Below, piece after piece: positions 31,431 to 39,578 of a DNA stretch of 44,709 nucleotides. The notes under the pieces are model-generated. The model saw only the letters and a list, made by a program, of their open reading frames with translations. It made no database searches and had not been told where the DNA came from. The DNA comes from an uncultured Microcaldota archaeon (lineage in GTDB: Archaea > Micrarchaeota > Micrarchaeia > Anstonellales > Bilamarchaeaceae), in assembly GCA_903828955.1 (NCBI GenBank), contig CAIKOA010000035.1:1-44709 (forward strand). The letters are read 5' to 3'. The position numbers were made by a program, and so were the translations under genes. Positions within the stretch are counted from its first letter, which is position 1. Every line of letters begins with the position of its first letter.

Positions 31431-31847
31431 TCATCTTCGCTTTAATCTCGCAGCAAGGCATTCCGGAATGTGCTTGCGTTGCCACTCGCACTCATTCCCG
31501 GCAGCCGCGGCTATTGCGGCTTTTTCAGCATACCACGCGGCGGCGATAGCATGGCCTGGAGCATGCGCAGTAGCCATTGCCTGTCCTGCTGCACGGGCGG
31601 CAAAACGAGCCGCATCGTTTTTGCATTTGCGTGCGGCCGCATGGGACGCAAGCGAGGTTTTCCGCACATCAGCCATCCTAAAAATTCCCGTGCGCGCCCA
31701 CTTCCTGCATTCCTTAATTGCATTCCGAGGGCGTTTATCTTTTGGATATTCTTTCTCAAAATAAGGAAGCACATGCTCGGCGCAGTCCGCAGCCCAGAGC
31801 GCCAGCGCCTTATGCTCTTCTTCAGTGATTTCGTTTTTTCTTATCAT
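31431..31847 (-). CDS. Imm5-like putative immunity protein
   Basis: 138 aa. ALALWAADCAEHVLPYFEKE, then DKRPRNAIKECRKWARTG, and an Ala-rich half with AARAAGQAMATAHAPGHAIA and AAWYAEKA follow the Imm5 family of predicted immunity proteins found beside polymorphic toxins. No toxin gene is next to it, so it is an orphan here or has another function. All helical and soluble. The gene stands alone on the minus strand between the thiolase operon and tRNA-Leu. Confidence 0.75.
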   Translation of the reverse strand: MIRKNEITEEEHKALALWAADCAEHVLPYFEKEYPKDKRPRNAIKECRKWARTGIFRMADVRKTSLASHAAARKCKNDAARFAARAAGQAMATAHAPGHAIAAAWYAEKAAIAAAAGNECEWQRKHIPECLAARLKRR

Positions 31848-31873
31848 GAAGATTCCCTATCTTCAAAATAAAT

Positions 31874-31959
31874 TGCAAGGGGCAGGATTTGAACCTGCGC
31901 AAGCACTAAGCTACAGGATCCTAAGTCCTGCGCGTTTGACCAAGCTCCGCCACCCTTGC
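31874..31959 (-). tRNA. tRNA-Leu(TAG)
   Basis: 86-nt class II tRNA on the minus strand. The acceptor GCAAGGG/CCCTTGC, anticodon stem CAGGA/TCCTG with loop CTTAGGA (anticodon TAG), long variable arm, and T stem GCAGG/CCTGC with TTCAAAT are all matched; discriminator A. No CCA encoded. Confidence 0.95.
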
Positions 31960-32043
31960 GTTATTATGCTATTGCTTACCATCAGCAAGGGCTTGAGTTG
32001 CTTCAGCAACTTGGCGGGCATTTGCGCAAGCGCGCAAATCCAA

Positions 32044-32057
32044 CCGCCACCCTTGCG
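32044..32057 (-). repeat. Copy of the tRNA-Leu 5' end (14 bp)
   Basis: CCGCCACCCTTGCG repeats 31947-31960 exactly, 97 bp upstream of the tRNA. Possibly a scar of an insertion or duplication at the tRNA. The bases between carry small inverted repeats (TTGAGTTGCTTCAGCAACTTGG, TTGCGCAAGCGCGCAA) and no gene. Confidence 0.45.
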
Positions 32058-32100
32058 TGGTAGTGGTTAATTTCTTCTTTAGAAAGTAAATAAAAAGGGA

Positions 32101-32949
32101 TTATTTCTTCCTCTTCTTCTTCCCCTTGGATTCCTTTCCGGCTTTCTTCGGTTTTTTAGGCTTCTTGGACGGCTTTTTCTTGAGTGGAATCGGAAGAGGC
32201 TTCCGTTTAGGCATTGGGCGCGAAACCGGCGCAGGGCGCGCAGCCTTAGCAGCGGGCGCAGAAACAATTTTCACTTCAAGAGGTCTCTCAGGTTTTTGCG
32301 GAAGCATTTTTTCCTCCCTCTTCTCGCTCTGGAATTCGAAGTAAGAATAAACGAAAAGCGAAATCGCCGCGAGAATTACTGCCGCAATCATAAAGGGGGA
32401 AAAGCCCGGGAAAACCAGCCCCACAATAATCCAGAGCGTCCCTAGCCCCACGAAAAGTTTCTCTGCAAGCGTATGCGTCTTGTCCCAAACCCTCTCGCTG
32501 CTCATTGTCCAGGGCGTGCGAATCCCGACGAACCAGTTCTGCCTGCAGTCTCCGCAAAGCATCCCGATGTATATGAAAAGAACCCCGAGCCCGGGAACCA
32601 TCATCCTGTTCATATCAAACTCATAACCGAGCGACCATGCAATCTGCAGGAAGTAAATATAAGAGAGGAAAAGCACAAAGAGGAAAACAAACCCGTCGTA
32701 TTGCTTCTGGAATTTCTCAATGTTCTCGCGCAGCGGGTCTATTTTCGGCACAAGGTAAAGGAATCCCGCAGTGGCAAGGGTTATGCAAGGAAGGAGGAAG
32801 AGCGCAACAGCTTTCTCCATGTATCCGTCCACGTCGCCCCATGCATTCCAGTGGGAAGCCATTAAGCCCGGCATCGAAGAATAAAAGTAAGCTCCCGCGG
32901 CAAAGGTTGCCACTACCAGCAATACGGTAAGTGCATTCATCGCCTTCAT
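32101..32949 (-). CDS. SdpI/DUF1648-family membrane protein with basic tail
   Basis: 282 aa; start MKAMNAL at 32949, with a second ATG three codons on. Residues 5-220 contain about six membrane helices. HWNAWGDVDGYMEKAVALFL is the DUF1648 motif and NWFVGIRTPWTMSSERVWDK is the SdpI signature. SdpI gives Bacillus immunity to a killing factor and acts as a sensor; here the role is unknown. The last 75 residues are Lys/Pro/Arg-rich (KKKPSKKPKKPKK), unusual for the family, and probably bind nucleic acid or acidic lipid on the cytoplasmic side. Confidence 0.85.
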   Translation of the reverse strand: MKAMNALTVLLVVATFAAGAYFYSSMPGLMASHWNAWGDVDGYMEKAVALFLLPCITLATAGFLYLVPKIDPLRENIEKFQKQYDGFVFLFVLFLSYIYFLQIAWSLGYEFDMNRMMVPGLGVLFIYIGMLCGDCRQNWFVGIRTPWTMSSERVWDKTHTLAEKLFVGLGTLWIIVGLVFPGFSPFMIAAVILAAISLFVYSYFEFQSEKREEKMLPQKPERPLEVKIVSAPAAKAARPAPVSRPMPKRKPLPIPLKKKPSKKPKKPKKAGKESKGKKKRKK

Positions 32950-33001
32950 GCAACCGTTAATACATTCACCCCTTAAAAACCTTATCTGGCAAATACAGAG
33001 T

Positions 33002-33766
33002 ATGCCCCAGAAGCACCTCATTTCCTTCTATTCAACTAAAGAGCCAACGCTCAATTTCTGGGGAGAGAAAGGGGAAGAGGAGCTCGAATTAAAGGGAAAA
33101 ATGCGGATAGAATTTGACGGCATAAAGAGCTGCACCGGCTTCAAGGGAAGGGAAAGGAGGCACCACTGCCCGCACAAGTACGAAGGAAAGGAGCAGTGCC
33201 CGCTCTGCAGCGCTTTGGATATTTCCAGGGTTTACACCTGCCATAATTTCACCGGCTTTGAGGATTTGCAGGAGGAATTCCAGGAGCACGAGTTCAGCAT
33301 TTATCTGGTTTCTTTTGGTGACTACGTAAAGTGCGGCCTTGCGCACACGGAAAGAATAAAAGACCGGGTAAAAGAGCAGGGCGCAGACTACTACGCGGAA
33401 ATAATGCGCTTCAAGGGGCAGGAAGCGTATCAAATGGAAAACCTCCTTCAGAACCACTTCGGATTCAAGAATGCAATAAGGAGCGAAACAAAACTGAAAC
33501 TGCTCGGAAAGGAAAACCCGAAAGTTCTTGAGCAGGCAATAATAAAGGTGGAATCCACAGCCCCGTTCAACGAATACGTGCTCGGAACCCCGATGCCGGA
33601 AAAAATCGAATACACGCTCCTTGAAAAGGCCCAGCCCGCAGATGAAATAAACGGGGAAATCGCAGGCGCAAAGGGCCCGCTTCTCTTCTTCAGGGGAGAA
33701 GGAGGGAATAAAGTAATCAACATGAAAAAGAGGGGCGGGATGCATTTCCACTTGCAGGAACTCTGA
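33002..33766 (+). CDS. DUF2797 protein
   Basis: 254 aa; ATG 33002 chosen, since the frame upstream is non-conserved. CTGFKGRERRHHCPHKYEGK with CPLC forms a Cys/His cluster (residues about 40-65) that probably binds zinc. YLVSFGDYVKCGLAHTERIK and the RVKEQGADYYAEI block are typical of DUF2797. Part of this family resembles GIY-YIG-type folds; activity unknown. Soluble. Divergent from the SdpI gene, 52 bp between starts. Confidence 0.78.
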   Translation: MPQKHLISFYSTKEPTLNFWGEKGEEELELKGKMRIEFDGIKSCTGFKGRERRHHCPHKYEGKEQCPLCSALDISRVYTCHNFTGFEDLQEEFQEHEFSIYLVSFGDYVKCGLAHTERIKDRVKEQGADYYAEIMRFKGQEAYQMENLLQNHFGFKNAIRSETKLKLLGKENPKVLEQAIIKVESTAPFNEYVLGTPMPEKIEYTLLEKAQPADEINGEIAGAKGPLLFFRGEGGNKVINMKKRGGMHFHLQEL

Positions 33767-33824
33767 ATTCAAGGCGCAAAACTGATAGCCCACACTTTTA
33801 ATTTTTACGTTCGATAGAAAGCGC

Positions 33825-34370
33825 ATGATTGAAGTATTGGCCGTGCTTGCAATATTCCTCGCAGTATTTATCGGGTTAAGGGCAGGATTCAAAGTCTACA
33901 AGACAAAGCCAACAATAGTTCTTCTGCTTCTTTTCGCATTAACAGGAATTCCGGATGTGGTAATCACTTCCAATTATGCATACCTGCACCCGGAAATGGA
34001 AGGGAATGCATTAACCGCGTTCTTCCTCTCTTTCCCGTATGGAATAGCAATCGGGACTTTCCTCTGGGCATTCGGATGGATTCTTCTCGCGGAGGCGTTC
34101 CTGCGCCTGAACTGGCGCTTCCTTTCCTATTTCACTTTGCTCACTTTATTCGCAGCGCATCTACTCGGAATGCTCACATGGGCAGACAACATAAAAACAG
34201 GGGATATCCGATACCTCTCCTTAGTAATGGGGGCGGGGTACGCAGTCCTCTTCTGGGCAGGAATCCAGCTCTGGAGGGCAAGCGAAACTATCTGCCCCGA
34301 AAAGCAATCCCGGTCAAAGAAAGGAACATCAAAACCAAAAGCCCCGGGAGCCCCCAAAGCACGAGGATAA
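33825..34370 (+). CDS. Five-helix membrane protein, unrecognised
   Basis: 181 aa. Membrane segments at about 1-20 (VLAVLAIFLAVFIGL), 28-48, 65-90 (FPYGIAIGTFLWAFGWILLA), 96-116 and 128-148, then a basic tail (SRSKKGTSKPKAPGAPKA). The last 28 codons overlap the convergent BofA-like gene by 83 bp. No family recognised. Start ATG 33825. Confidence 0.6.
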   Translation: MIEVLAVLAIFLAVFIGLRAGFKVYKTKPTIVLLLLFALTGIPDVVITSNYAYLHPEMEGNALTAFFLSFPYGIAIGTFLWAFGWILLAEAFLRLNWRFLSYFTLLTLFAAHLLGMLTWADNIKTGDIRYLSLVMGAGYAVLFWAGIQLWRASETICPEKQSRSKKGTSKPKAPGAPKARG

Positions 34371-34536
34371 GTATCGACCACCAGCTTATTTCTATCTTTA
34401 TCCCAAGCCAGCCGATTATCTTCAATGCAATCAGCGCAAGCACCGCATTAATTAAAAGCGGAATCGGCCCGAAGGCGCCCAGCGCATAAACAAAGGTAAT
34501 CGCAGCCAAAACCAGCAATATTATCTGTATTATCAT
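34288..34536 (-). CDS. BofA-like small membrane protein
   Basis: 82 aa; start MIIQIILLVLAAIT at 34536. Two or three membrane segments with GPIPLLINAVLALIALKIIG and IEISWWSILILVLWGLPGLL match the pattern of the pro-sigmaK processing inhibitor BofA family, which in Bacillus holds an intramembrane protease. Archaeal homologues are common but uncharacterised. Its 3' end overlaps the neighbouring convergent gene. Confidence 0.7.
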   Translation of the reverse strand: MIIQIILLVLAAITFVYALGAFGPIPLLINAVLALIALKIIGWLGIKIEISWWSILILVLWGLPGLLVLMFLSLTGIAFRGR

Positions 34537-34567
34537 AAGAGGCTTAAGACTGGAAAAATTAAAAGAT

Positions 34568-35851
34568 TTATTGGGTCTTGATGTTGCAGTGCTCTTCCAT
34601 CTCAATCAGGAAAAGGAGCGTGTCCAAATCGTCTTCCACTCCGTTCTCAACCCTGTTCTGGCTGACCGAGCCGAATATCGGGGAAGTGTCATCCGTAACC
34701 TGGTCCAGGAGAATCCTGTCCCTCATCTTGGGCGCAAGGTCGCACCGCGCGGGAATTAACCTCATCTCGTTCCTTCCCATGAGCGCATATACTTCCATTG
34801 TTTCCTTTCCGTCCCCGGTGCCCAGGTTTTCCATGGTGTATGCGTCATATACCATTCCGTAGGTTTTCCAGTCGTTCTCAAGCCGCATGTGCAATGCGGT
34901 CGCAGGTACGGTTGTCCCATAATCCGAGAAGTACATCGCTGCGCGCAGCATGTGGTCGGTAAGGGAAACATTGCTCCCGATTGGATAGGATGGCATGCTC
35001 GTATCAATGTTAACCTCCTGCCAGAACAATCCGTTCGGGCCGTCCCTTCCGCCCTGGCATTCAAGGAAGAGGGGAGTGGTTTTCTCAAGCAGCCTGAGCC
35101 AAGTGCCGGTCTTGTCTTCGAGAGAGCGGTTGTACATCGCTTCCCATCTAAGGTCTCCAACGTCCATACGCTTGTCGGTGGTATATCCTTTCTCATCCCA
35201 GGCAATTCCCTTTGAAAGGATTTCCTGGTAGGAATCGTAGGCAACTATTTTGTCGGAAAGGGTATCCCCAACAGTTTCGTATTCCCCTCCGCCCCATTTC
35301 TGCTCGGCTTTGTAAAGGACCCACATGAACCTCATGTTGTCTTCGGTATAACTTACATTTTCGACAGGAGAGTAATCGTCCAGCCAAATCTCGGAGTAAG
35401 CAACGCCGTATTTATTCGAAAGGAAATCATTCTTGAGCAGCGCGAATTCCTTGTCAAAAAGTTCCTTGTTGTTTGTCATTACCGCATACTCCATCAGTTG
35501 CCCGGTGGTTTTTGCGAGCACATAATATCTTCCGTTGGAATAGATGTTCCTCATTGCGCCGTTCTTATCCATCATCTTCGTGAAAAGGAAATACTCGAGC
35601 ATTGCGCGCGGAGTCGTAGGATGCGTCTCCACAAACGCCGGAGGCGCTACTGGAGGCGGCACATTCGTGGTTTTGTTCGGTGTTGGCGCAACAGTTGTAT
35701 GCACGGGAGGAGTGTAGGTGTGGGTTTCCACAGGAGCCTGCACAGGCGCCGGCTTTCCCCCGGAAAACTGTGTATATAAAATAACCCCTGCAATCAATGC
35801 AATCGCGCCAACAATAAGTATCGCAATGGCGAAAATCCATATCGGTTTCAT
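34568..35851 (-). CDS. Membrane-anchored (alpha/alpha)6 glycoside-hydrolase-like protein
   Basis: 427 aa; start MKPIWIFAIAIL at 35851. TATATAA at 35875-35881 is about 27 bp upstream, giving a leaderless start. Residues 5-30 anchor it. Residues 32-75 are a Pro/Thr/Val linker suited to glycosylation. The rest is a helical domain with YYVLAKTTGQLMEYAVMTNN, SEIWLDD and TEDNMRFMWVLYKAEQKWGG, the alternating pattern of GH8-type toroids, ending with DDLDTLLFLIEMEEHC. Catalytic acids cannot be assigned with confidence. It probably works outside the cell on polysaccharide or glycan. Confidence 0.6.
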   Translation of the reverse strand: MKPIWIFAIAILIVGAIALIAGVILYTQFSGGKPAPVQAPVETHTYTPPVHTTVAPTPNKTTNVPPPVAPPAFVETHPTTPRAMLEYFLFTKMMDKNGAMRNIYSNGRYYVLAKTTGQLMEYAVMTNNKELFDKEFALLKNDFLSNKYGVAYSEIWLDDYSPVENVSYTEDNMRFMWVLYKAEQKWGGGEYETVGDTLSDKIVAYDSYQEILSKGIAWDEKGYTTDKRMDVGDLRWEAMYNRSLEDKTGTWLRLLEKTTPLFLECQGGRDGPNGLFWQEVNIDTSMPSYPIGSNVSLTDHMLRAAMYFSDYGTTVPATALHMRLENDWKTYGMVYDAYTMENLGTGDGKETMEVYALMGRNEMRLIPARCDLAPKMRDRILLDQVTDDTSPIFGSVSQNRVENGVEDDLDTLLFLIEMEEHCNIKTQ

Positions 35852-35859
35852 GCGCCAAT

Positions 35860-36152
35860 ACTCCATTGAAAAGATTATATACCTTGTCTTTACTTTTGGC
35901 AATCCTGCAATTCGAGACCACAGAGAAAAAATAATTGAAAAGAAGAAGGTAGCAGCGGTGTGCAAAAGAGGTGGCAATCAGGCCGTCCTTCCCGGCTAAA
36001 TGCTTAAGTATTACCCCTCCACTGCTACCCTGCCTTTACTATAATTACTGTAATTCTTAATATTTGTTAAGAAATTTAGCTAAAAAACTCTAAATCAGAG
36101 TCTTTTTTTGGGGAAAAACCGGAAATCAAAACTAAATTGGATATTGCCGCAA
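35860..36152. other. Intergenic stretch, no gene seen
   Basis: Besides the promoter of the gene at 34568-35851, only a hairpin with T-runs on both sides (36087-36101) is seen. The rest is A+T-rich without a credible frame. Confidence 0.5.
36082..36108 (-). terminator. Hairpin terminator behind 36153-37268
   Basis: ACTCT-5 nt-AGAGT is flanked by T-runs on both strands (T6 on minus, T7 on plus). It lies about 50 bp after the stop of the minus-strand gene. Confidence 0.5.
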
Positions 36153-37268
36153 TTATTCTACGCTTCCGCTTTCTTCGGGGTCTTCATGCACCGGGGTGTT
36201 GTCTACCGCTCCCCCCAAAGCATCTATCCTAGCCTTTTCCTGCATCAGATCTTCGATGTGCTTCCTCATCTGCCGCATTAGCCTATTCTTTTGTGGATCA
36301 TAATTTACGCGTTGAATGTGTTCAGTAGCCGCGTTTATCTCTTCCCTGGGGGGGAGCACTATGCACCTGCTTCCTGCAAATTTAGCCCTCCAGTTTCTCA
36401 TCCATCCATGCGAGTTGATCACGCCATACTTGTCAATCCCGCTTATCAGGATGCCAGACCGGTCGTATGGCGCTCCCCACAGGAAATTCCAATATTGGCG
36501 GTCAGGCAATTCGCCAAATAGGTCCAGGTGGTAACCTAGAAATGCGATGTATCTGCGGATGTCCATCCCGTGAACAACCTGCTCCCCGTTCGTGTGGTGC
36601 GCATATTCTGCAACAATGTCCCTGCAGACGGCGTCTATCATTTCCGGCACACTGCAGGTTGCGATTATGAACCATTGATCGAGATTCTTCATTGTCGTTC
36701 CAACAAGCCTGTCCACATCAAAATTTATATTGCTCTGCAAACCCCACATCCCATGGAGTTCGGCCGGGCTGAGATTTTTTGGAAGAAATACCAGCATTTC
36801 CCTCGGCTTGGACGGGTCTTGGGCGTCGCGTTCCAGTCCTAGCTCACTTATTTCCCCATCGGTGAAGGGGCATGGCTTTATTTCGGTCGGGTCGAATTTC
36901 TGGCCATTCTTTTCCAATGCAACTTCCATTCTGTGGCGCACTTTGTCAGGGATAAGCGCAATCGTCCTTTCGATTTCAGAAGAAAGCAGATGTATGGTTG
37001 CAGGAGCTGCCCGGCGTTCACGCGGCGCATCGCTGGCCCTGCTGCCAAGCGGGGTTCCTTCTGCATCCACGCCTCCTTTGCCGTCTCTCCAGCATTTTGT
37101 CCATTTTCCATTTCCGTTTGGGGCAGCGTCCCCTCCAGTAACAGGTTCAACAAAGCCGAATCCTCTGCTTCTGCCTTCGTGCGCTGGCGGATTGGAGGAC
37201 CTGCGTGCAGTTGCCGGCCCGGCCGTTGCGGCAAGCTCCTTTGGACCACTAGACGGTTCCATTATCAA
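36153..37268 (-). CDS. Unrecognised 371-aa soluble protein
   Basis: The N-terminal 85 residues are low-complexity and polar (Gly/Ala/Pro/Arg), likely disordered. The body from about 90 is ordered: IERTIALIPDKVRHRMEVAL, MLVFLPKNLSPAELHGMWGL, then WFIIATCSVPEMIDAVCRDI with EYAHHTNGEQVVHG, and YWNFLWGAPYDRSGILISGI. The H-H and Asp-rich stretches could form a metal site, but no known motif is seen. The C-terminus is a charged coiled-coil-like helix and acidic tail. ATG at 37262 is an alternative start two codons on. No informative operon partners. Confidence 0.6.
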   Translation of the reverse strand: MIMEPSSGPKELAATAGPATARRSSNPPAHEGRSRGFGFVEPVTGGDAAPNGNGKWTKCWRDGKGGVDAEGTPLGSRASDAPRERRAAPATIHLLSSEIERTIALIPDKVRHRMEVALEKNGQKFDPTEIKPCPFTDGEISELGLERDAQDPSKPREMLVFLPKNLSPAELHGMWGLQSNINFDVDRLVGTTMKNLDQWFIIATCSVPEMIDAVCRDIVAEYAHHTNGEQVVHGMDIRRYIAFLGYHLDLFGELPDRQYWNFLWGAPYDRSGILISGIDKYGVINSHGWMRNWRAKFAGSRCIVLPPREEINAATEHIQRVNYDPQKNRLMRQMRKHIEDLMQEKARIDALGGAVDNTPVHEDPEESGSVE

Positions 37269-37468
37269 CGCACCAATTCAAATTTTATTTTCTGCACAAA
37301 GTATATAATTAGTGAGGTTATCTTTATAAACATAGTGGTATTATCTAGGCAGATATGAGTTTATCGTCTGAAAGCAAAATCTTCTTTTTTGCCCTTTTTA
37401 AGCAATAAGACATATTGGGAACCAAAATACTCAAAAACGCAAAATTTAAATACTCTTTTTGTGAATAT

Positions 37469-38491
37469 ATGGACGTGGCAGACCTGGATAATGTTGACAG
37501 GAGAATACTTTATGCCTTGGATCTGGATGCAAGGCAGCCAGTTTCCAGGCTAGCAAAAAAGCTGGGCATAAGCAAGGACGTTGCGAACTACCGCATAAGG
37601 AAAATGGTGGATTCTAGAATAATAAAAGGCTTTTATCCGGTAGTGAATTTCTACAGGCTCGGCTACTTCCCCTACAGGGTGAGCCTGAAACTGAAGAACA
37701 TAACCTATGAGCAGGAGCGCGCCCTCATCAGCTACCTGAAATCGCTGGACAATATCGACTGGGTAGTCTCCTGCGGAGGGAGATGGGACCTCATATTCGT
37801 AGTTTCCGCGCGGGACGTTTATGATTTCCAGGATTTCTACACAGAATTCCTCACGAAGTTCGGGGAATACGCGGAAAAATCCAAAATCGCGATGGTGCAC
37901 AAGCTTCACCTTTACACCCGCGGCTGCCTTCTTGGCGACGAGGAAATCGGCAATTTTGAAAACAGGGAAATAGTCAACGAAGGAAAGCCTGTGGAGGTGG
38001 ATGATACCGATTGGGGGCTCCTTAACCTCCTCGGCACTGACGCGCGCATGAGCCTTCTTGACCTTTCAAAAAAGCTAGGCCTTAGCCCAAACGCGGTGGA
38101 TTACAGGATGAAGCGCCTCATCAAACTGGAGGTGCTCCAGGGCTTCCGCGTGATACCCGATTTCGACCTGCTCGGAATAAAATATTTCAAGGTATATTTC
38201 CGCTTCTCAAAATATGACAAGGCAAACATCGCCCAGATCCTTTCATATGCAAAAAGCAACCCATTCATTGTTTATATTGATGAAGCGTTCGGAGGCGCGG
38301 ACCTTGAGCTCGAGTTCCAGGTTAACCACAGGGAGACCTTCCTGAAGACCCTTGCGGATTTCAGGAACAAGTTCGGGCCGATGATCCGCGACTACGACAC
38401 AATAACTTTCTACGAAGAGCACAAGCTGAAGTTTGTGCCCCCAAAACCCAAAAAGGAAGAAAAACCATCTCATTCTTCTGTAGAAACATAA
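37469..38491 (+). CDS. Lrp/AsnC-like regulator with two AsnC-type HTH domains
   Basis: 340 aa; ATG 37469 lies about 21 bp after TTTAAATA, so leaderless; a TTG 54 bp earlier is less likely. HTH 1 (residues 7-55): DNVDRRILYALDLDARQPVS, then LAKKLGISKDVANYRIRKM. HTH 2 (about 190-240): DTDWGLLNLLGTDARMSLLD, LSKKLGLSPNAVDYRMKRLI. Each is followed by a beta-rich segment. Archaeal double-HTH Lrp proteins are known regulators. The C-terminal tail is Lys/Pro-rich. Targets unknown; it stands alone. Confidence 0.88.
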   Translation: MDVADLDNVDRRILYALDLDARQPVSRLAKKLGISKDVANYRIRKMVDSRIIKGFYPVVNFYRLGYFPYRVSLKLKNITYEQERALISYLKSLDNIDWVVSCGGRWDLIFVVSARDVYDFQDFYTEFLTKFGEYAEKSKIAMVHKLHLYTRGCLLGDEEIGNFENREIVNEGKPVEVDDTDWGLLNLLGTDARMSLLDLSKKLGLSPNAVDYRMKRLIKLEVLQGFRVIPDFDLLGIKYFKVYFRFSKYDKANIAQILSYAKSNPFIVYIDEAFGGADLELEFQVNHRETFLKTLADFRNKFGPMIRDYDTITFYEEHKLKFVPPKPKKEEKPSHSSVET

Positions 38492-39180
38492 GCCGCTGCA
38501 AGCAAAAGGGCGAGCGCAAATCCCAATGGGCACAGGCCTCCCTGAGTTTGCGAAGTGCCGCCCGCTCCGGTTTTTGCGCTAATTGGAACGATTGCCCCGC
38601 TGCCCGCGGTTGTTTCAGCGGGAACTGCCGCCGCCGCGCCGCTTCCGGACAGGTTTGAATACCCGCTGCCTGTGCCCATTATGCATTCCCCCTGCGCCTT
38701 GGAACATTGCCCAACCGCGCTTGCAAATTCCGCCGTGCTGCCTCCGTCGCATCCCTGCGTCTCCTCATTGAAAGCCCCCCCTGCGGCAGCGCATCCGTTC
38801 CGCAGGCACTGCACGTGCAGGTTATAACATCCAGAATCATCTGCAGGAGGGGTTCCCGCTCCGGCGCCGGGCATGTTTGAATATCCGCTCCCGGTGCCCA
38901 TCACGCATTCCCCCTGCGCCTTGGAACATTGCCCAACCGCGCTTGCAAATTCCGCAGTGCTGCCTCCATCGCATCCCTGCGTCTCCTCATTGAAAGTTCC
39001 CGCTGCGGCAGCGCATCCGTTCCGCAGGCACTGCACATGCAGGTTGTAGCATTGGGAATCGTCCGCAGGCGGGGTGCCCTTTACAGAATCCGAGGTTCCG
39101 CCAATAGCTTGGCCCACATTCACAATCTGGCCCGCAAATGCAAGCCCGAACACCAACAAAGCAATTATGGCAAATTTCAT
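38470..39180 (-). CDS. Secreted Cys-rich protein with two 74-aa tandem repeats
   Basis: 236 aa. Signal peptide MKFAIIALLVFGLAFAG. Residues 36-109 and 110-180 are nearly identical repeats starting TPPADDS-CYNLHVQCLRNG and including ETQGCDGGSTAEFASAVGQC; each has six Cys, likely three disulphides. A Ser/Ala/Gly-rich linker and a C-terminal membrane helix (GFALALLLAAAYV) with an acidic end follow, an anchor resembling archaeal surface proteins. Overlaps the end of the AsnC-like gene by 22 bp. Family not recognised. Confidence 0.65.
   Translation of the reverse strand: MKFAIIALLVFGLAFAGQIVNVGQAIGGTSDSVKGTPPADDSQCYNLHVQCLRNGCAAAAGTFNEETQGCDGGSTAEFASAVGQCSKAQGECVMGTGSGYSNMPGAGAGTPPADDSGCYNLHVQCLRNGCAAAGGAFNEETQGCDGGSTAEFASAVGQCSKAQGECIMGTGSGYSNLSGSGAAAAVPAETTAGSGAIVPISAKTGAGGTSQTQGGLCPLGFALALLLAAAYVSTEE
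38650..39075 (-). repeat. Two in-frame 222-bp repeats in the Cys-rich gene
   Basis: Units 39075-38854 and 38853 to about 38640 are nearly identical at the DNA level, with differences mostly in third bases. This points to a recent internal duplication. Confidence 0.7.
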
Positions 39181-39240
39181 GGATTCATAATCGTGCGCAA
39201 TGAATTTTAACTTTGGCTTCCATTCCAGAATGGTGTTAAA

Positions 39241-39549
39241 ATGAAGGCATTCTACGCGGCAATCCTTTTCTCGCTGCTCCTCTTCGGCTGCATGGGGATC
39301 GGAGAAACTCCAATCAAGGAATTGAAGGACAACCCAGACAAATATGTCGGGCAGAAGGTAACCGTTTCCGGAACAGTCGAGAACACGATAAAACTGGGCT
39401 CGCTTTCAGGCTACAGCATCGTTGATGAAAACGGGAACAAGATTACGGCCTCCAGCAAATCCCTTCCCGCGGAAGGCTCAAAGAAAACAATCTCAGGGGT
39501 CTTCATGAAGGATTCGCTTTTTGGATACTACCTGCAGGTTTCAGAATGA
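39241..39549 (+). CDS. OB-fold lipoprotein
   Basis: 102 aa. Signal FYAAILFSLLLFGC with lipobox-like LFGC; Cys17 is probably lipidated. The mature part (PIKELKDNPDKYVGQKVTVS, then GYSIVDENGNKITASSKS) has the small OB-fold pattern of tRNA_anti-like/BOF lipoproteins. Role unknown; probably ligand- or partner-binding at the outer face of the membrane. Divergent from the Cys-rich secreted protein, 60 bp apart. Confidence 0.72.
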   Translation: MKAFYAAILFSLLLFGCMGIGETPIKELKDNPDKYVGQKVTVSGTVENTIKLGSLSGYSIVDENGNKITASSKSLPAEGSKKTISGVFMKDSLFGYYLQVSE

Positions 39550-39578
39550 GCCTCCCGAGCGGGGCTTAAAATTTCTTT

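Noticed and set aside
31960-32100. Second tRNA beside tRNA-Leu
   Set aside because: Only 14 bp of the tRNA 5' end are present; no cloverleaf can be formed.
38650-39075. Possible CRISPR-like repetition
   Set aside because: The repeats are long, in frame and code for protein units. No array of short repeats with unique spacers exists in the window.
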